This document shows positions 11,146 through 21,916 of a stretch of DNA of 64,000 bases, piece by piece (position 1 is the first letter of the stretch; every line of letters begins with the position of its first letter). Source of the stretch: Tenodera sinensis (taxonomy: Eukaryota; Arthropoda; Insecta; Mantodea; Mantidae); contig CM060964.1 in assembly GCA_030765045.1 (NCBI GenBank), positions 151,951,705 to 152,015,704 on the forward strand, in the 5' to 3' direction. The position numbers and the translations under genes are program-made. Under the pieces are notes generated by a model. It was not told where the DNA came from. It was given only the letters and a program-made list of their open reading frames with translations, and ran no database searches.

Positions 11146-11669
11146 GATTAGCATAAGTTTTTACTCACAAAATTGTATTTCATAATATTTCTTAACTACT
11201 TTCTTTAATTAGTTTATGCAGTAAGTATGAGCCAAGTGCAATTCTGCTGCAATGAAAGATATGACAATTGCGATTAGTGAGACGTAAACAGCAGTGCGCA
11301 GAGAACGTTAACACGTGTTCATTGGCGGAGTGATACAACCACAATGTTTATTGCGTCCCCACTTTAAGCTTGGAGTGATTATAAATGTGTATAGCAGATA
11401 ATCTTGCCACATGTGGGATAACTTTCTATTAGTTCTGACACACACTGAATCATTTTTAAGTTTACTTCACACAAAGAAGAAATGCCTTGTTTGTGAAGTG
11501 CAATGCAAACTTGAGCGTTTATGGATTTATAGATTACTTCTCAAAGAAACACAATATGAGTGACATGGTTGGATAACTAACTTAAAATCAGAAAGGGAGT
11601 GGCAAAAGCTAATGATTCCTACAGTTTAGGCGTATTTTCTATCACGTGTAAATGGGTATCACATGAACT
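11146..11669. other. Unannotated stretch
   Basis: No recognisable coding sequence or repeat was found. Confidence 0.35.
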
Positions 11670-11674
11670 GTTCC

Positions 11675-11900
11675 CTGCCTCTGTAGTGTGGTGGTAGCAT
11701 GTCTGCCTCACGCCCAAGAGGTTGCGAGTTCGAATCTCACTTAGGGTGAGTTATCCGGATAAGGTTTTTTCAGAGTTTTCCCTTGTCTTGAGAAGACAAA
11801 TGTCAGGTAAATTAAAGCTCTATGGACCTCGAGCTCATTTGAGCATCATTTTGCATTTCATTCATTCAACGTCTGATATGACACTGCATTAGGGGACTTG
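11675..11900 (+). mobile_element. tRNA-derived SINE
   Basis: A tRNA-like head with an A-box-like TAGTGTGGTGGTAGCATGTC and a perfect B-box core GTTCGAATC (near 11730-11738) is followed by a non-tRNA body, including CCTTGTCTTGAGAAGACAAA, itself a small hairpin. The acceptor ends do not pair well, so this is not a working tRNA gene. The 3' boundary is uncertain. I could not define a target-site duplication. Confidence 0.7.
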
Positions 11901-12436
11901 GAGGGGGAGTGTGAACTGTTAAACTCTAACCACTACCAGAGCTTCACAAACCAGCTGATGTGGCAGTATATTTTTACTATTTGTTTAATTACATTTCAAT
12001 GTTGATTTCAGGGACTTGCAACTAAAACATCCACTTAATTTTGAATATCTGACCCTTTCATGGTACATGGATTATACCAGCCAATTTCGGCATAAGTCTG
12101 TATATGATTAAAGAAAAAACTAACATCCGAGTTCCAGTTAAAATGATTAGAGAGCTTTTAGAAATACATTGTGTGTGACATATTTTTAATGAACCACATA
12201 ATTTAAGGAGATGTTAATGATATTCATTGTTGAGGTATGTACTCTTACTTTTTAAAGCAATTATGAGCTAAATGTAAATCATGGTGTACAGAATAGCTTT
12301 TTGCAATTGTTGAAAATGCAGGAAGACGTAAGGAAAAATGTCTTGCTGATGACTGCTAATATGGTGGATAATTCTGCTTAATCCAATTGTTGCTGTAATC
12401 AACAAAATTGTTTCATTCCGTATGTTTCAATGACAG
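11901..12436. other. Intronic AT-rich sequence upstream of SCAR exon
   Basis: Nothing repeated was recognised. The last bases form a splice acceptor (TTTCAATGACAG) for the exon at 12437. Confidence 0.5.
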
Positions 12437-12551
12437 GGAGGATGGTAAAGATGGCCTGAAGTTCTACACTGATGCTAACTACTTCTTTGATTTATGGAGG
12501 CAAGAGATGCTCAAGGACACAGAAAGAATGATGCATGACAGAGGAAAAAAG
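12437..12551 (+). CDS. SCAR: SCAR/WAVE exon (N-terminal homology region end)
   Basis: The exon reads EDGKDGLKFYTDANYFFDLW and continues RQEMLKDTERMMHDRGKK. This closely follows the end of the WAVE homology domain in SCAR/WASF proteins, whose vertebrate form has DGLKFYTDPSYFFDLWKEKM. SCAR is the WAVE-complex subunit that activates Arp2/3 downstream of Rac to build branched actin in the cytoplasm. The acceptor is ACAG before 12437; the first base completes a split codon. The donor is AAG|GTTGGT at 12552, a weaker match than the usual GTAAGT. The frame is intact with no stops. The preceding exons were not found in the window. The next exon is 38.6 kb downstream at 51167. Confidence 0.93.
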
Positions 12552-13639
12552 GTTGGTATTTCCAGTTATGAAAATCTTAATGTTTGATTTGAATGTTTTG
12601 AACATTTATAAAGATGTTCTTTTGCAGTGCATAAGACAAGTAAGGCTTTACCCTATGCTGCTTCTACTGTTGAAATAAGTACATAACCTTGCTGAAGTAG
12701 TAGCATAACTAATGGAAGTATTTATTGCTATGCATATTCAGGAATACTTTTGTATTATAATGAATTCTAGCTAATATAATAAATCTTACCTATGACTGAA
12801 CTTCAGCATTTATTATGGTCTCTTGTTTTTAAGTACATAAGGTATAAATGATGGGCTGCTTTACATTGGTTGCATCCTCTTTGAATTAAGCATCTTAGCG
12901 AGTAATAACATTAAACAGAACAATGCAACATTTACATATTCCACGAGAGGGGCTGTCTAGCTTTTGCCTGAAACAGTTACTTGAACTATAAAACGATAAT
13001 GGCAAAGACATCATTGTTTAAGCTTAGACTCCAATTGTTCAGTCTCTTATCAGTCTTATTGTTTGATATCATTGTGTCAGTCTTGAAGAGCTTATTTAGA
13101 AGGCATAAGTTAGCAAAATGATGGAAACCTTTAGTTCACTGGGTAACAGAGAAATTGCTTTAAAAATGAAATAAATTAGTGCCAGGCACTTGCAGAACTT
13201 TGGCTTGTTTGTGGTTAATGGGTTGTGAGGCTGGCATGAGTCACCTGTATACAGCTGTCATTGCAGGCAAATGATGTTGGGTGTACACGAGTACAGGCAA
13301 TGAGTGATACAAAGCAGAACTAGAAGTTGTGGCTAAGAGGGTAAGTGTGGCTGAAAGAGATTCAGTTCTCAGTCACCCACACCACTCCCCTTACCCACAA
13401 CTTCTTTGTACTTCTACTTCCACTTCTGCTTTGTACAGTTCGTAGCTTGCTCTAGCTGCTAGATAGTTGAACATTCCTGACTGTACAAGAACTGAAATAT
13501 TGAAATTGTTTCTCTCTCTTGTGGTATATACAGCTCTGCTGAACAATCCATCTGAATGATATTTATTGTTTGCATTCTAATTATATCACTAAGAGCAATA
13601 CTAAAAGTTAAGCTTTACCTGAACATTGTATTTCATTGT
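12552..13639. other. SCAR intron, first part
   Basis: Intronic sequence without an identified element. An imperfect inverted pair lies at about 13315-13440 (ACAAAGCAGAA... against CTTCTGCTTTGT), possibly a small foldback. The rest shows nothing recognisable. Confidence 0.45.
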
Positions 13640-14715
13640 AACATTCTTCAGCAGATGCTAAATCTTTCCTAGTGGTTTTGGAGGGGATTGGCTTTGCAGT
13701 GATATGTACTTAAGTTACAATATTGTGTGGTGCTAAATCAAAATTCACTGTGTTGTCTTAATTTCTCAACATGTGAATGTTCCCCTAAGTATCTAATTCT
13801 GTTGGTATCTGACAGATTTTAAGAGGATTATGTTTTGTGTTATTTCACAGTTGGCTTATCAGAAGTGGTAGCAATGGCAGGTTTGGTTGTCTGTATTTTA
13901 GAGCTCTTAGATGTTCTTTGAATCTTCTTTCTAGATTCCTCTTTGGTTTCTGCTATATATAGTTTGTTGTAATCTGCAAAGTTTATTGTGTAAATGCAGG
14001 ACTTCTGGTGTTCTGGGATGGTATATTTTGGGTTGGTACATGGTATGTTTTGTAGGCTGAATTACTTCCTGGAGTTAAATTGAGTTTTTTTTAATTTTTT
14101 CAAGTTAGTTTTTTTTTTTTTAAATTTGTGATGTAGCTGTGGATAGACGTTTTCTTGAAGTTGAGCTTGTCTTTTGTTTGACATTTTGTGCTGTCTGTGA
14201 CCTGTTTTTGCTGTTTGAACTTATAATTTTCTTGTTAATTAGTTGTGAGCTTATTCCAGTTTTTATTGCTGTGGATATTGTGTCCATATACTCAAACTTA
14301 TATCCTTGTTTTAGTGGTGTGAAGGCTAGTCTGTGGGGTAGACTGTTTAATGCTGCATGTTTTTATGTTACAGGATTGTAACTGTTGCATTTTACATAAT
14401 TCTCTTCCTGGGTTGGTTTATGGTGAATTCCAAAGTTTACGTGATTGTGCTCTCTGATTATTTTCAAGCCTAGGAAAGGTAAATAGTTATTTTTTCTATT
14501 TCCATAGTTAATTAGACTGATTCTTGTTGGATGTTCAGTAGTTTCAAAGCATCTGGTATGAAATGTTTGAAAATCACAGCTAAAATGTCATCTACATATT
14601 TATGCCAAGTTTTGAAACTGTGGGAATGCTGTGGTTATGTGTGCTTTTCAAAATAGCTCATGCAAAAATCTGCAAGGAATGGTGATGGCTCCCCAGAATA
14701 ACTCCAGCATACAAA
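13640..14715 (-). pseudogene. Penelope-like element, 3' half (RT and GIY-YIG)
   Basis: Minus translation from 14715 gives EPSPFLADFCMSYFEK, then WHKYVDDILAVIFKHF (RT catalytic YVDD at about 14588-14599), FLGLKIIREHNHVNFGI, the KPT-like HHKPTQE, and downstream NCNKLY/ETKRNLERRFKEHLRALK from the GIY-YIG nuclease. This order, RT palm with SPFLAD and YVDD followed by a C-terminal GIY-YIG domain, is specific to Penelope-like retroelements. Frameshifts and stops are spread through it and the N-terminal half is absent. The sequence is a different family from the PLE at 28808-31905. A second 3' fragment of the same family faces it at 14705-15130. Confidence 0.8.
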
Positions 14716-15130
14716 AAATACTATGCATCAACTAAAAGCATCCCATCCCAGAATACCAGAAGTCCTACATTTACAAAATAAACCATGCAAATTGTAACAA
14801 ATTATACACAGGAAAAACCGAAAGAAATCTAGAAGCAAGATTAAAGAAACATCCAAGAGCAGTGTATAAATAGACAAATCTGCCATTGCTACCACTTACG
14901 GTCAAACAACCATGAAATCACAAAATTAATCCTTGTAAAATCTGCCAGATAAGCAACAGAATTAGACATATGGAAGAGAATCCACATTTTGGAAAACCAA
15001 GAGAACATACTGAATTTTGATTGACCAACACACAGTAAGTATACTGTGGGAGTTCATAATGCAAGCATTGACCACATTGAAGCTAACCCTTCCAAAACCA
15101 CTGGGAAAGATGCCACATCAGTTGCAGAAT
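14705..15130 (+). pseudogene. Penelope-like 3' fragment, inverted partner
   Basis: Plus translation gives YKINHANCNKLYTGKTERNL, then EARLKKHPRAVYK, TNLPLLPL and HMEENPHFGKPREH. This is the GIY-YIG domain and C-terminal tail of the same PLE family as 13640-14715. At the DNA level 14705-15130 aligns as an inverted copy of about 13645-14065 (both contain TCCCATCCCAGAA-ACCAGAAGTCCT and CTGCCATTGCTACCACTT). An in-frame stop follows VYK. The two fragments abut at the RT motif of the first, so the inversion breakpoint falls inside the older RT. Confidence 0.8.
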
Positions 15131-16074
15131 GCTGACTATGAGGTAAACAAGGTTTGAAATATGTTCAGGTAAATCTTACCTTTTAGTGATGTTTTTAACA
15201 TTACAATTCTAACACAAAAAGGAAATATAATTCAAGGACATCATGGTTTCTAACTTCTGTATACAATTTCTATTAAGCCAGTGAATTTTACTGGATGTAA
15301 AATTCTGTATAGAAAATTTACACTTGGAAGTCCATTGTCTTCTAAGCCAGCTATTTGATTTTGGACTTTTTCGATGTCTTTGTCTCTTTGGGGAATTACC
15401 TTTCACTATGCCAGTTAGTTTTGCACACATTCTTTTGATTTTGCTTATGGAGAGTCTGGTTTGCTATTCCTTTGTTACAATTTTTTTCCTGTGTTTGTTG
15501 GGAGTTAGGTGGCTAAAATAAATAAATAAATAAAGTAAGAAAACTAATATCTTATCTCCCAAATCCTGTGAAAATCTTTGAGATTCATACTCACAATATG
15601 CCACATTATGCCATATGTTCATACATTATGCTTACCTTAAAATTTTGGCCAGTGAAACAAATATAAAATTCAGAGAATATTCTCTAATTACATTGTTGGT
15701 GTACAGTAATATGGAAATTTACCTTCACATGGAATAATGTGTGCAACTTGGTGGAAACACCTTTTTCTGTGAATGCAACACACATTCCTCCATTTCTCAG
15801 GACATTACAACAAACTGGATACCATCTGTTGCCCCTATTTTGTTACATTTCAGTTAATAGATCAGGTATAAACTCGTGGTGTCATTTTATAGTGTTGAAA
15901 GATATTAATATTGGACTATATTCTGCAAAAAACACATCCTTTTAAAGTTTCAAAATCTACTGTGGCTAATCTGTTATTATTTCATCTCTGTAATGCATTA
16001 TTTGTTGCAATCGTGTTGTAATAAGGTTTTCAAAATTTAAGATTTTAAATATTAAATAACCCCCAAGGGGCCTA
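15131..16074. other. Unannotated stretch with short AAAT microsatellite
   Basis: A minus open frame at 15209-15430 is rich in Lys/Arg/Ser and could be an N-terminal PLE fragment, but I cannot support it. A short (AAAT)n run near 15517-15534 may be a retroelement tail. Nothing else was recognised. Confidence 0.35.
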
Positions 16075-17084
16075 CTACAGTAGGTATGGGTTTGGCACAC
16101 CCGGTGACCCAAGCTGCTCACCATCATTTCACCCCTTTCATTCCCATCAACTGTTGCCAAGCTGTAGCTGCTTATGTTGCTACTATTCATCATCCTCTTC
16201 CTCTTCTAGGTTTATTCTGATTATTAGTTTGTAAGGTCTTAGGTTTATTAACTCCTGTCTCACCAACAGGGATCTTTTCTATCTCCGTGGTCCTGTCCCA
16301 CAGTTCAGTGCAGCCCCTGAGATGTGTGCTCTTCGGAGGTTTCAGTAGCGAAGGCTGGGCAGACTCTTCACACTGCCCCATGTGCAGCCTTAGGTGCGGA
16401 GCCCGTCCACACCATTATGTACACCCACGTAGCTCTCTTAGGGGCTGGCCTGTGTTAATTCCCCGACGGCTGTGTACCGTTGGGTTAGTATCACTGGCCA
16501 GACATGTTACTGCTGATGGAACCCCTGTGCAATCAACCACAAGTTCCCTGAATTCACGTTGACTCCATTGGGGCAGCATGGCTTAATGTAGGGAGCCATA
16601 CAGTTTACCTTTGTGGACAAGCAGTGGAGATCTGAGGGTAGTCCCTGTGAAGTATGTTTTGAGATCAGCCATGGAGAGGTCTCCATGGCAGCACAGACTG
16701 TAAAGATTTGGTGTCTTTTCTCTTTGAACCCTGGATGGCAGGCTGACACCAATGGTTCCAGATGGAAGTCCAATTCAAAATGCATCCACGCAAAATCCCT
16801 TTCACAGACCCTTTTCGAGTTGTGACCTTGGCATGTGAAAGAAAAGCGATACAGGACCTGAACCCATCCTACATTAAACGAGAAGTGGACAGGATATGTG
16901 GCCCTGTAAAGAATGTGAGTAGGCTACGAGATGGTATGCTATTGATAAAGATGAATAATGCAGACCAGTCTCAGAAAGTTTTGGCAGCTAGTTAGTTGGT
17001 GTCCTACCCTATCTGGGTAGCCCCACACAAATCTTTAAACTCATGGTGGGCAGTTGCCACCACCTCCAGTCTGGACGGTCTTTC
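16075..17084 (+). pseudogene. CCHC non-LTR element A: 5' region and ORF1 first part
   Basis: The region aligns by eye with 37795-38860 (GGGGCCT...TATGG, GTCTTAGGTTTA, AACTCCTGTCTCAC, AGGGATCTTTTCTATCTC), so it is the 5' UTR and ORF1 of a repeated element. ORF1 is readable from about 16762: HPRKIPFTDPFRVVTLACER, then INRE-like YIKREVDRICGP, RDGMLLIKMNNADQSQKVLA and YPIWVAPHK. This is the nucleic-acid-binding ORF1 protein of an RNase H-bearing non-LTR retrotransposon. A stop at 16993-16995 breaks it. The frame stops at 17084, where another retroelement end has inserted; it resumes at 17719. Confidence 0.75.
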
Positions 17085-17718
17085 GCCATCTCACATGTTA
17101 CTTCAGAAGACTTCAGGCTTGAAGTACGGAGAGCAGTGCTGTCATGCTGGCACGAAGAGTGGTCAACTCTCTGCGGTAATAAGCTTAGAGAAGTGAAAGA
17201 ACTTCCGATAAACGGAGTAACTTTCTGTCGCATATCTCACCGCGAGGAGGTTAGCTTGGCTCGGTTGCGAATAGGCCGCTGCAATTTTTCGCATGGTTAC
17301 CTGTTTAAAAGGGACTCCGCCCCTCTATGTTTGCTGTGTGACAACCTTTTATCAGTCCGTCACGTGCTGCTGGAGTGTTCCTCTCTGGTGCACCTTCGAG
17401 ATTCTCTGCAGCTGCCTGTCGTACTTGCAGATGTCTTGGTGGATGACAAAACAGTGGTTGATAGGGTTTTCAAGTTTTTAGCAGAGTGTAATAGCGGTTT
17501 AAGGGTTTAAAACTTTAGATATCTCTTTTTGAGATATTTATCACCTTGTTTTATATCTGGCTATTGCCTCTGTTTTTTACATTTATGTGTATATTTTCTT
17601 TGTTACAAGTAATTTTATTTTTGATTCAAATTTATATCTGGCTATTGCCATGAATTTTTTAACGGCACTGATGACCACAAAGTTGAGCGCCCTTAAACCC
17701 ACAAGCCAACCAACGACA
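17085..17718 (+). mobile_element. 5'-truncated non-LTR element 3' end inserted in ORF1
   Basis: The insert encodes, at 17085-17510, the extreme C-terminus of a non-LTR ORF2: NGVTFCRISHREEVSLARLR, IGRCNFSHGYLFKRD, then a zinc-knuckle-like CLLCDNLLSVRHVLLEC and a stop. A 3' UTR follows, ending GTTGAGCGCCCTTAAACCCA and CAACCAACGAC, a type of 3' end shared by several arthropod non-LTR families. The heptamer GTCTTTC occurs at 17078-17084 and 17719-17725, the target-site duplication. Joining the flanks restores ORF1 (LDGL then S-KKIISLSDERV). It is a short, dead-on-arrival copy. Confidence 0.85.
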
Positions 17719-18510
17719 GTCTTTCAAACAAGAAGATAATCAGCCTTTCAGACGAACGTGTCTCAAGCGTACCGTCTCACTCGCAAGCAGGATGGTCAAG
17801 GATACCCTAAGCAGACAATCTTTCTCACCTTCAAGGGTACTCAATTGCCAGAATGCATAATTTGCAAATATGAATAAGCTGCAGTATGGCAGTATGTTCT
17901 GAACCCTATGCACTGCTTCCAATGCCAGAAGTTAGGGCATACTAAGATGTCATGTAACCATCCTGTTATTTGTGAACGTTGTGGCTTACCTGCACATGAG
18001 GGCATGGCATGTCAACTGTGGAGGGAGTCATCCTGCTAGCTGCAACAGTGTCTGAAGTATATAGATGAGATGTGCATACAGGAGCTGTGCATCAAAGAAC
18101 ACCTTACCTTCCCCAAATTGTGTCGGTACTTCGAGCAATTGAAACCAGCTACCACCCTTGGTTATGCGTCAGCAGTCCACCGCACTCCTGTAAACACTGC
18201 TGCCATACAACACATTCCCGCAGCAGATTTTGCAACACAGGACTTCCCAGTGAGTACCTCTCCACCAAATAGTGCTGCACCTGCAACAGTGACTACATCA
18301 TAAGCCGTGCAGACGAGGCCAGCCTGTTGACAAGCATCATTCTAGGCCTATTGTTCGTGCCAGCAGTTGCTCATCCTTGATACAGTTCCGCGAGCTGCAG
18401 GACATCTTCCGACTCCTGTACATTAGAGGAGTCACCAGAGGATGGCAAGTTCCCCACCCCCTGTCCAAAGTCAGTTAAGGTGAAGAAGAAAAAGATGAAG
18501 ACCAACCACT
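17719..18510 (+). pseudogene. CCHC non-LTR element A: ORF1 second part
   Basis: After the nested insertion the ORF1 reads LSDERVSQAYRLTRKQDGQG, FLTFKGTQLPE, then two CCHC zinc knuckles, CFQCQKLGHTKMSC and CERCGLPAHEGMAC, typical of ORF1 nucleic-acid chaperones in the I/R1-like groups. Ser/Pro/Thr-rich sequence follows (ATLGYASAVHRTPVNTAA) with a frameshift near 18030 and a Lys-rich end at about 18480. Stops (after KYE and near 18301) show decay. The matching portion of copy B is at 38860-39600. Confidence 0.82.
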
Positions 18511-19528
18511 AATCTTTGCACCGGCTTTTGGTTCTCCCCTATGAAAACACAGTGCATTATTTTCATAGGTTCGTGGTGTACACTTTTCTCCTGACCTTTA
18601 TTTGTGTGGCACATGTCTGCTGTTTGTTCCGCAACTATAGTTCTTGGGCCTTCACCTCAACAGTAAACTCACATGGGAGCACCATATTCATTATCTTCGT
18701 GCTTCCTGCTATCGTATGATTTGAATACTCCAGATTTTTTCTGGGGCATCTTGGGGTGGCGATCGCATCGTAATGTTGAGGTTATATCACTCATTGGTGT
18801 GGTCCAAACTTGATTACAGCTGTTTTATTTATGGCACAGCATCCGCCTCTAAACTTGACCTTTTAAACACAATTCATCATACTGGTATCCGTCTTGCTAC
18901 TGGAGCTTTCCATACTAGCCAAGTTGAGTGTCTGTATTGTGATTTCTGGCAAACCCCCACTGTCTGTCCGATGCTCGCTTTTGCTTTGTGTATACCTGGC
19001 ACAGTTGCCAGCTCACCTGGGTCATCCGTCATTTCAGTCTGTATTGCATCCAGACCTCACCCACCGTTATATATAAAATAGCTCTATATCATGCTCCAGC
19101 GGTATTTAGTTTTGCGAACTGTTGGCTGCACATTCTCCCCGAATGCCTGCTATAGAACAGTATTGCCATGGCCGATTTCCTCCTTGGCAACTCCAGCGTG
19201 CTCAACTTGACTTGGAGCTTTCAGGCAGTGCTAAGGTGTATTGTCAACTATTCACTGAGATCGTGGGACATTACCAGAATTACTTTCCAGTATTTACTGA
19301 TGGCTCCCAGTTGGGTGGTGCAACAGAATGTAGTTTTGTGTACAATGATGAGGCTTACAAGTATTGCCTTCTGGATGCCTGTTCTGTGTTTACCGCTGAG
19401 CTGTTTGCCATATTTTATTTCTTACGTTTTATCTCCCAATCAGGTCTTGGAAATTTTATCATTTGCTCTGACTCTCTGAACGCTCTTCAGGTCCTGCAGC
19501 AGTGTCTCGGCACTTCAGCATTCATAGT
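18511..19528 (+). pseudogene. CCHC non-LTR element A: ORF2 RT thumb and RNase H start
   Basis: The endonuclease and RT palm are missing; coding resumes with LGLHLNSKLTWEHHIHYLRA, then MLRLYHSLVWSKLDYSCFIY and GTASASKLDLLNTIHHTGIR, the RT thumb/connection region. RNase H begins with FPVFTDGSQLGG (first Asp), AELFAIFYFLR (Glu) and IICSDSLNALQVLQQ (second Asp). The frame is broken at 19521-19528 by the hAT insertion and resumes at 21190. RNase H at the C-terminus places the element in the I/R1/LOA-like assemblage. Frameshifts near 18960 and 19100 disable it. Confidence 0.8.
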
Positions 19529-21181
19529 TAGGGGTGATGATTTTTCGCATTAGCGATAAATTGCACATTGCATATAAAAAGGCTATACTTGCATATTTAC
19601 ATTATTAATGATCAATTAATTCACTTTAAACGTGTTTTGAATATGCATTGAAATGTGAAATCCACCTTAAATGCTAAATGAGTATCAAAATGCATTATAA
19701 ATACAAAATGGACTTGTTTTTTTAAAGAAAAATGTATTTTACGCGTTTTAGTGATAATACTAACAAGTTTCCTTCCACAAATATTGCATTCATGTGACAC
19801 TGAAAAGCTTGGTCGCAGGTAGGAAATTGAAGAAATAGCAGGGCTTCAACCTCACCCATGCCATCCATTAAAACGGTTTATCTCAGCCCAAGCCTATTGT
19901 CTGTGTGTCATAGAAAATTCCAGGTTTTAAGTTTAAAATTACATCCACAATACACAATAAGTATTTATCTACGTTAAAGGATTTTTTCAGTCCCTGGATG
20001 AGAATTCTTTTACTAGTAGTTCTTCACTTGTGTTGGATATATTTGATGATAAAAATCAGTATATTGAAGTCCAGTGTCAGGCTAAATTTGTCGACTAGGT
20101 TTTGGTTACAATTAGTAGGTTAATCACTTGTCTGGAAGGCTGCTCTTATCCCTTTGCTCATTTAATATGGGACGAACTCTCATCTTTAATCACACTACTC
20201 AAAAAACATGCTGCAGGTTGGTTACCTACAGAAATGCTTAACTTCATGGGTACCTTACAAAATAAAAATGTAGCAGAAAAAATGAAAAAAAAAAAAAAAG
20301 TATGTAATGCATGGAAAAGTGTAGCAAAAAACTGAGTTCTCACACAACAGAGAATTCTAAAAATATTTTGTATCAAGAAACTGGTAAACTTCTTAATCCC
20401 ACAATTGCTGGTCAGGTGTATAGATTGGATTTAGAAAGTTGCTGTCAGAGCAAAAGTAAGATACCATTTTTCCACCATATTAATACAGAGAGCTTTGTTG
20501 AGGGATATGAATATTTCCATAGTCAACTTGTTCAAAACACTCAAAATGATGAAGATTTGGCTGTGCAGCTCAAATATCCAGAATTTTCTCAGGCTGCTGT
20601 GCAGTGTATCTGGGCTCCTAATAACTGTGTAGATGCTGAAGATTTTTTAGTAAATACAATTTAATTGTAACAGATAAAAGAACAAGAATGACAGAACGTA
20701 ATGTAGAGATATGTTCTATGATCTCTCTTGGCAGTTAGATTTTGGAACACAGTGTAAAAGCAGCAAATACAGAAATGCATATGCCATTTGGTTTAGTTTC
20801 TACCATGAGATAAAAATTTGATTATTTCTGCTTAATTATTTTTAATTTATATATTTTATACCTATTCAATGCAGTAAGTGGATCAATCAATCATACATAT
20901 CTTTATTTTGCCTTATACTATTTTTTATTTATTGTATCAATGTAATTGATAATTATATTTAGTGAGATTTCATTATATTTGTTGTATTGTATTGCATTAA
21001 GGCAGTATTTACTTACAGTTATGAATTTATACTAAATTTATGTTTTTAAAATGGCCCACTTACCTGGGTTAACCTAAAATATATATTTTCCGTAAAATGG
21101 TACAAAACACTATATAAGAAATGTGAAAATGCTATAAAGTGCTAAATAGTAAAATCAACATGCTAAAAATCACCATCCCTA
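19529..21181 (+). mobile_element. hAT DNA transposon inserted in RNase H, with TSD
   Basis: The ends are TAGGGGTGATGATTTTT and, reverse-complemented from the right, TAGGGATGGTGATTTTT, hAT-type TIRs. The 8-bp target-site duplication TTCATAGT occupies 19521-19528 and 21182-21189, the length expected of hAT. The 1653-bp element retains only the transposase C-terminal part. The remaining interior is AT-rich with no first catalytic motif. It lies inside the RNase H domain of non-LTR element A, so it is younger than that copy. Confidence 0.93.
20102..20750 (+). pseudogene. hAT transposase C-terminal remnant
   Basis: Two overlapping frames give LIWDELSSLITLLKKHAAGW, LPTEMLNFMGTLQNKN, then HTTENSKNILYQETGKLL, VYRLDLESCCQSKSKIPFF and QAAVQCIWAPNNCVDAEDF, followed in another frame by KYNLIVTDKRTRMTE. 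The last words match the end of hAT transposases, where an S-AE--FS-Y-N-ILTD-R pattern forms the dimerisation region. A 17-base A run at about 20284-20300 causes the frame change between the two main parts. N-terminal zinc finger and the first catalytic residues are lost. It could not move itself. Confidence 0.65.
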
Positions 21182-21189
21182 TTCATAGT

Positions 21190-21660
21190 TAAAATACAGA
21201 CACTCATCTCACAGTTACTGTCTCACAGAGAGCAGTTTGTTTTTACATGGACCCCAGGCCATGTGGGCATTCACGGTAACGAGGAGGTGGATGCGGCTGC
21301 TAAGTCTGCATGTCATCCACTGGAGGTATCGACCCAAACTCTGCCTTATGTTGATGTGCAGCAGTACTTCTGTCACCGTCTTTGTCGATCTGTCAGTAAT
21401 GGGTAGCCCTAGTTGGCACTCAACTGTGGACAATTAAGGGCAACGTACAACTCTGGAAGATGTTCTGCAGGAATTCCAGGCGGGCAGAAGTTATTCTTAC
21501 CCACCTGAGGATAGGTCACATACATACCACACACATCTATATTTTGCTTGGTGACCTGGTACCTGTCTGTACGGTGTGCAGCACATAACTCTCTGTGTCA
21601 CATGTGCTGCTTGATTGTCCACAATACACTTGTGAGCACCAGTCCCTTGCCTGGGCATTA
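21190..21660 (+). pseudogene. CCHC non-LTR element A: RNase H end and ORF2 C-terminus
   Basis: Directly after the hAT target-site duplication, RNase H continues with FTWTPGHVGIHGNEEVDAAA and KSACHPLEVSTQTLPYVD (catalytic final Asp in NEEVDAAA). Later come a HLRIGHTYHTHIY-like segment and the C-terminal knuckle VCT-CS...LCHMCCLIVH. The matching residues before 19521 and after 21190 confirm one original gene. Stops are present near 21405. Confidence 0.78.
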
Positions 21661-21673
21661 CACTGCGCTCCCT

Positions 21674-21903
21674 GTCGGTCTGGGTGGCTCAGTTGGTTAG
21701 ACGCTGGCCTACTGATCCCAAGGTCGCGGGTTCAAATCCGGCCCAGACCGATGGTTTTTAAGTGTGCTTAAAAACGACAGCTCCATGTCAGTAGATTTAC
21801 TGGCATGTTAAAGAACTCCTGCGGGACAAAATTCCGGCACACCGGCGACGCTGATGTGATCCTGGCAATTGACAGCGTCGTTAAAGAACAAAATAATTAA
21901 TTT
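21674..21903 (+). mobile_element. tRNA-derived SINE with 13-bp TSD
   Basis: A 13-bp duplication CACTGCGCTCCCT flanks the element at 21661-21673 and 21904-21916. The head carries an A box (TGGCTCAGTTGGTTAGACGC) and B box (GGTTCAAATCC) and closes like a tRNA (GGTCTGGG against CCCAGACC). The body contains GGCATGTTAAAGAACTCCTG and ends in an A-rich tail (AAAGAACAAAATAATTAATT). RNA polymerase III transcription would be expected in principle. It inserted into the 3' part of non-LTR element A. Confidence 0.92.
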
Positions 21904-21916
21904 CACTGCGCTCCCT

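Noticed and set aside
11675..11750. Possible tRNA gene
   Set aside because: A and B boxes are present but the acceptor ends do not pair and a SINE-like body follows.
15209..15430. Basic minus-strand frame that might be a Penelope N-terminus
   Set aside because: Composition fits but no alignable motif, and it is not colinear with the adjacent fragments.
16287..16562. 91-codon plus-strand open frame
   Set aside because: It lies in the 5' region of non-LTR element A, has no family resemblance and is matched by equal frames on the other strand.
21674..21755. Possible tRNA gene with good A and B boxes
   Set aside because: It is the head of a SINE bounded by a 13-bp target-site duplication.
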